10,487 nt of DNA from the NCBI GenBank assembly GCA_937873165.1, contig CALMVH010000177.1, positions 1 through 10,487 of the forward strand. Reading direction: 5' to 3'. The notes under the pieces are model-generated. The model was not told the origin of the DNA and did not search any database. It saw nothing but the letters and a program-made list of their open reading frames with translations. The DNA comes from an uncultured Rhodospirillales bacterium. GTDB lineage: Bacteria > Pseudomonadota > Alphaproteobacteria > CALMVH01. Positions 7,303 through 10,487 of the stretch are shown in pieces; position 1 is the first letter of the stretch; every line of letters starts with the position of its first letter. A program made the translations under genes and the position numbers.

Positions 7303-8336
7303 AACTGCAGGGACGCGCCGCCGACGACTTTGCCCGGGCGCCCGATCCGCGCATCCGGGGCGTGCTGATCTACGGGCCCGACGAAGGCCAGGTGCGCGAA
7401 CGCGGCGAGGCCATCGCGCGCCGGGTCGTACCCGATCCTCACGATGCCTTCCGCATCGCCGAGCTGACGCCCGACGCCGTCGCGGGCGACCCTTCCCGGC
7501 TGGCGGACGAAGCCGCGGCATTGTCCATGCTGGGCGGAAGGCGCTTGATCGTCATGCGCGAGGCAACCGACAAAACAGCCCCAGCCTGCACCGCGCTGGC
7601 AAAGGCCGAGCATACGGGCGACAGCCTGGTGGTCGTGGAGGCAGGCGATCTGACGCCACGTTCGGCCCTGCGCAAACTGTTCGAGAGCGATGCCGGGCTG
7701 GCGGCGCTGGCCTGCTATACCGATGACGAGCGAAGCCTGTCCGGCTTGATCCGCGATGCGCTGGCGGCGGCGAAAATCATGGCGGACGGCGACACAATCG
7801 CCTATCTGGCGCAAGCGATGCTGGGCGACCGCGCGCTGGCCCGGCGCGGCATTGAGAAGCTGATCCTGTACTGCGGCAAGGCTGGAACGCTGTCGCTGGA
7901 CGATACGCGGCAGGTGATTGGAGACGCGGGCGAGGTCGATCTGGACGATCCCGTGCGCGCCGCCGCCGATGGAAACCGCCGCGAGACCGACCGCGCGGTT
8001 GCGAAGCTGCTGGACGAAGGAACGTCGCCCGTGGCGCTGCTGCGCGCGGCGCAGGGTTATTTCCGCCGTCTTCACATCGCCCGCAGCCACGTCGACAGCG
8101 GGGCGTCTGCAGACAGCGCCATGGCAGGGTTGAGGCCGCCGGTATTCTTCAAGCAGACGGCGCAGTTCAAGACGCACCTGTCACGCTGGCGGCTGCCCAT
8201 GATCGCGGTGGCCCTGACGCGGCTGATCGAATGTGAAGCGGCTGTGAAACGCACCAACGCCCCCGATGCGCTGTTGACCGCGCGCGCGTTCGTGCTAATC
8301 GCGCAGATGTTGCACGGCCCCGCGAAAGGTCCATAA
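7299..8336 (+). CDS. holA: DNA polymerase III subunit delta
   Basis: The delta subunit is the part of the clamp loader that opens the beta sliding clamp during chromosome replication. The product has 345 residues, close to the usual length. It begins with the typical entry GVLIYGPDEG (21-30), which sits where AAA+ ATPases have a Walker A motif but lacks the GKT/GKS lysine; delta subunits do not bind ATP, so this is normal for the family. The middle contains GGRRLIVMREATDK and a DSLVVVEAGDL beta strand. The lid region around EKLILYCGK is followed by the C-terminal collar-like helical domain with SPVALLRAAQGYFRRLHIAR. The start overlaps the lptE stop by four bases (7299-7302). The lptE-holA pairing is common in Proteobacteria and supports both calls. 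Confidence 0.93.
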   Translation: MKLQGRAADDFARAPDPRIRGVLIYGPDEGQVRERGEAIARRVVPDPHDAFRIAELTPDAVAGDPSRLADEAAALSMLGGRRLIVMREATDKTAPACTALAKAEHTGDSLVVVEAGDLTPRSALRKLFESDAGLAALACYTDDERSLSGLIRDALAAAKIMADGDTIAYLAQAMLGDRALARRGIEKLILYCGKAGTLSLDDTRQVIGDAGEVDLDDPVRAAADGNRRETDRAVAKLLDEGTSPVALLRAAQGYFRRLHIARSHVDSGASADSAMAGLRPPVFFKQTAQFKTHLSRWRLPMIAVALTRLIECEAAVKRTNAPDALLTARAFVLIAQMLHGPAKGP

Positions 8337-8344
8337 AGAAGCCC

Positions 8345-8572
8345 ATGACCCAATCCACCCAGCGCCTGCATCTCGTCTTCGGGGGCGAGTTGAAAACCGT
8401 CGGCGGGCATGAGTTCTCCGATCCATCCAAGCTGCACGTCGTGGGAATCTACCCCGATGCGGAAGGCGCGCGCCAAGCGTGGTCGGCGGTTGCGCGGGCC
8501 ACGATAGACGATGCCCAGATGCGCTACTTTGTCGTGGAACTGTCAGGATTGCTGGAGCCCGGTTCGAAATGA
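8345..8572 (+). CDS. DUF4170 domain-containing protein
   Basis: This is a small cytosolic-looking protein of 75 residues with no signal peptide. It fits DUF4170 over its full length: QRLHLVFGGEL (6-16), then FSDPSKLHVVGIYPDAEGARQAWSA (24-48), then TIDDAQMRYFVVELSGLLEP (53-72). The alternating beta and alpha pattern suggests one compact domain. I know of no established function. It lies eight bases after the holA stop; the gap holds only a weak purine tract (AGAAG, 8337-8341) as a ribosome binding site. Its stop overlaps the next gene by four bases, so the two are probably translated together. Confidence 0.87.
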   Translation: MTQSTQRLHLVFGGELKTVGGHEFSDPSKLHVVGIYPDAEGARQAWSAVARATIDDAQMRYFVVELSGLLEPGSK

Positions 8573-9138
8573 TCCGCGCCGGATGGCTGCCGCTGGTGTT
8601 GCTGCTGGCCGCGTGCGGTTCGAACGCCGTGGATTCCTCGTCCGTGTTTCCGTGGATTCAGCCACCGCCGATGGAGACGGCACAGGGAATCGTCAACGAC
8701 GAAACACCGCAGGACACCCCGGAACTGAAAGCCCGGGCGGCAGAGGAACGGGAAACCCTGCCAAGCGCGCCCACACCTGCCGACGCCGATTATTTCTATG
8801 GCCTCGGCAGCGTGCCGCCCCGGCCGACGATGCCCACCATTGCCGAGATCACTGGCGACGCGAACGCTCTCGATGTCGAACAGCAGGCGCAGATGGCAAA
8901 AATCGCGATACAGGCGGGCGCGCCGCTGCCGGAGACTCTGCCGAAGCCGAACGCAGCCGGTACGCCGGCCGGTACGCCGGCCGCGGCACCCGCAACCGAA
9001 GGCCCGACCATGACACAAGCCCGTACCGGCGTGATGTCGGGGGTGGATACGATGACCATGTCGGGTGACAATTCGGCTTTCCTGCCGCAAAGCGAAACGG
9101 TCGAGGCAACGGACCTGATGCCGCCGCAGGATCGCTGA
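8569..9138 (+). CDS. Proline/alanine-rich lipoprotein of unknown function
   Basis: The chosen ATG overlaps the DUF4170 stop (ATGA, 8569-8572) and gives 189 residues beginning with a clean lipoprotein signal: a short basic start, a hydrophobic core WLPLVLLLAAC, and Cys16. The open frame extends further upstream, but only inside the DUF4170 gene. The mature protein is rich in Pro, Ala, Thr and Glu and largely looks disordered. A more ordered stretch may lie at about 71-110 (DADYFYGLGSVPP, then MPTIAEI and QQAQMAKIAIQAG). An Ala/Pro/Thr linker with AGTPAGTPA follows, and a Met-rich part has MSGVDTMTMSGD. I recognise no domain. It could be an envelope spacer or anchor protein, but only lipidation is supported. 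It runs into hom, sharing one base (stop 9136-9138, start 9138). Confidence 0.77.
   Translation: MIRAGWLPLVLLLAACGSNAVDSSSVFPWIQPPPMETAQGIVNDETPQDTPELKARAAEERETLPSAPTPADADYFYGLGSVPPRPTMPTIAEITGDANALDVEQQAQMAKIAIQAGAPLPETLPKPNAAGTPAGTPAAAPATEGPTMTQARTGVMSGVDTMTMSGDNSAFLPQSETVEATDLMPPQDR
8956..8979 (+). repeat. 12-base tandem repeat, two copies
   Basis: GCCGGTACGCCG occurs twice in direct succession at 8956-8967 and 8968-8979, and a third copy begins (GCC) before the match breaks. It lies in the lipoprotein gene and encodes the AGTP-AGTP linker. The unit is a multiple of three, so gain or loss of a copy by strand slippage would keep the frame. Confidence 0.8.
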
Positions 9139-10430
9139 TGGTAAATGCCATGCGCATCGCGGTCGCGGGGCTCGGCACGGTTGGCGCTGCCACGGCGGCC
9201 CTGCTGCGCCGCAATGCGCCCATCCTGTCGCAACGCGCGGGCCGCCGGCTGGAACTCGTTGCCGTGTCGTCGCGTGACCGTCGCAAGAACCGCGAAATCG
9301 ATCTCTCGGGCGTGGAGTGGGTCGAGGATGCCGAAGCGCTGGCGGCCCGGCCGGATATCGACATCGTGGTTGAAACCATTGGCGGTTCGGAGGGCATCGC
9401 GCGCGCCCTGGTGACCGCGGCCTTGCGCAACGGCAAGCATGTCGTCACCGCCAACAAGGCGCTGGTCGCGCTGCATGGCCAGGAACTCGCTGAACTGGCC
9501 GCCACCCGGAATGTTGCCCTGGCGTTCGAAGCGGCGGTCGCGGGCGGCATCCCCGTGCTGAAAACCCTGCGCGAGGGGCTGGCAGCGAACCGGGTGTACG
9601 AAATCCATGGTATCCTGAACGGCACCTCGAATTTTATCCTGACCGAGATGCGCGAAACGGGTCGCGCTTTTGACGACGTGCTGGCCGAGGCGCAGCGCCT
9701 GGGATATGCCGAAGCCGACCCAAGCTTCGATGTGGACGGCATCGACACGGCGCACAAGCTGGCGATCCTGACGGCGCTCGCCTTTGGGCGGCAGGTGGAT
9801 TTCGCTTCCATCTCGATCGAAGGCATCCGGTCCATCGACCCGACCGATATCGCCTTCGCCAGCGAGCTCGGCTATCGCATCAAGCTTCTGGCGATCGCCC
9901 GGCAAACCGAGCGTGGCGTCGAACAGCGCGTACATCCCTGCATGGTGCCGATCAAGGCGCCGATCGCCGCCGCCGAAGGCGTCTTCAACGCGGTCGTCGC
10001 GGCAGGCGACGCCGTCGACAAGGTGCTGCTGGTAGGGCGAGGCGCCGGAGGTGGCCCGACAGCGTCTGCCATCGTTGCCGATCTGGTGGATATCGCATCG
10101 GGCCGCATCGCGCCATCCTTCGGTATAGACCCGCGCCATCTGCTGCCGCCGGAGCCCGCCGATATCGGGGAACGCGTTGGCGCGTATTATCTGCGCCTGA
10201 AGGTTGAGGATCGCCCCGGTGTGGTGGCCGATATCGCCGCCATCCTGCGCGCGCAGGGGAGTTCGCTTGAATCGGTAGTACTGGGAGGCCGATCGCAGGG
10301 ACTGCCGGTGCCGCTGCTCCTGACCACCCACGACGCCCGCGAGCGCGACATGCGGCAGGCGGTGGCGCACATTGCGGCCCTGCCGTCGGTCACCGAAACC
10401 CCGTGCCTGATCCGGATCGAAGGATTTTAA
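9138..10430 (+). CDS. hom: Homoserine dehydrogenase (ACT-domain type)
   Basis: The enzyme reduces aspartate semialdehyde to homoserine with NAD(P)H, at the branch towards threonine, methionine and isoleucine. It has 430 residues, typical of the stand-alone form with a regulatory domain. The Rossmann fold begins with AVAGLGTVG (8-16). HVVTANKALVA (101-111) and EAAVAGGIPVLKTLREG (131-147) follow. The catalytic region contains NGTSNFIL (161-168) and DGIDTAHKLAIL (200-211), with Lys207 as the probable catalytic lysine, and GRGAGGGPTASAIVAD (300-315) closes the catalytic core. Residues 349-428 form an ACT domain (YYLRLKVEDRPGVVADIAAIL), the usual site of threonine feedback inhibition. The ATG at 9138 is preferred because AGG at 9128-9130 is well spaced and the start touches the preceding stop; an ATG at 9150 (MRIAVAG) is a possible alternative. 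Confidence 0.96.
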   Translation: MVNAMRIAVAGLGTVGAATAALLRRNAPILSQRAGRRLELVAVSSRDRRKNREIDLSGVEWVEDAEALAARPDIDIVVETIGGSEGIARALVTAALRNGKHVVTANKALVALHGQELAELAATRNVALAFEAAVAGGIPVLKTLREGLAANRVYEIHGILNGTSNFILTEMRETGRAFDDVLAEAQRLGYAEADPSFDVDGIDTAHKLAILTALAFGRQVDFASISIEGIRSIDPTDIAFASELGYRIKLLAIARQTERGVEQRVHPCMVPIKAPIAAAEGVFNAVVAAGDAVDKVLLVGRGAGGGPTASAIVADLVDIASGRIAPSFGIDPRHLLPPEPADIGERVGAYYLRLKVEDRPGVVADIAAILRAQGSSLESVVLGGRSQGLPVPLLLTTHDARERDMRQAVAHIAALPSVTETPCLIRIEGF

Positions 10431-10448
10431 ACAGTTCACGGTATCCTT
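10420..10448 (+). terminator. Weak stem-loop at the end of hom
   Basis: AAGGAT (10420-10425) can pair with ATCCTT (10443-10448) across a 17-base loop, and one G-U pair (10419/10449) extends it. The hom stop lies in the loop. The stem is short and AT-containing, and only three T follow, so termination is a guess. Confidence 0.2.
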
Positions 10449-10487
10449 TGCACAATAACCCACTTTCCGCACAGGATCAGTGTCACC

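Noticed and set aside
7359..7388. Walker A-like GPDEG in HolA without the GKT lysine, seen as a possible defect
   Set aside because: The delta subunit does not bind ATP, so loss of the P-loop lysine is normal for the family.
8796..10472. A 558-codon open frame on the - strand across hom and the lipoprotein gene
   Set aside because: It is antisense to well-supported genes and its translation shows no recognisable domain; long antisense frames are common opposite G+C-rich coding sequence.
10473..10487. AGGA followed by GTG at 10480 as the start of the next gene
   Set aside because: Only eight coding bases would be visible and the spacing of three bases is short, so it cannot be supported from this window.

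Overview
The window reads as ordinary chromosome from a G+C-rich alphaproteobacterium, most likely of the order Sphingomonadales. The main evidence is the block DUF3576 lipoprotein - leuS - lptE - holA, which is typical of Alphaproteobacteria. A DUF4170 protein, which I know mainly from this class, and an ACT-domain homoserine dehydrogenase follow on the same strand. The order-level placement is inferred from protein style and gene order, not computed. I see no phage, transposon, CRISPR, tRNA or rRNA sequence.

Left part (1-2840, + strand). The window opens inside a periplasmic CpdB-type 2',3'-cyclic-nucleotide phosphodiesterase/3'-nucleotidase that lacks its N-terminus. Its stop overlaps the start of a small YkuD-fold L,D-transpeptidase-like protein that has no signal peptide. 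After a 75-base gap comes a 155-residue protein I do not recognise. It has a good ribosome binding site and visibly lower G+C than its neighbours.

Middle (2838-3599). The unknown gene converges on a yggS-type PLP-binding homeostasis gene on the - strand. An 8-bp inverted repeat contains both stop codons. yggS starts at a GTG directly behind an in-frame stop and an AT-rich TATATA box, so a leaderless transcript is possible. The same 37-base gap must also hold or border the upstream region of the rightward operon.

Right part (3600-10430, + strand). Seven genes lie head to tail with gaps of 0-8 bases or short stop/start overlaps: DUF3576 lipoprotein, leuS, lptE, holA, DUF4170, an unknown lipoprotein and hom. 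The spacing suggests one transcription unit. It combines translation (LeuRS), LPS export to the outer membrane (LptE), the replication clamp loader (HolA), two lipoproteins of unknown role and the threonine/methionine branch of amino acid synthesis. The last 57 bases hold no supported gene.

I found no convincing undescribed system. The items most worth a second look are the unrecognised low-G+C protein, the stop-codon palindrome, the possible leaderless yggS start and the unknown proline-rich lipoprotein coupled to DUF4170.
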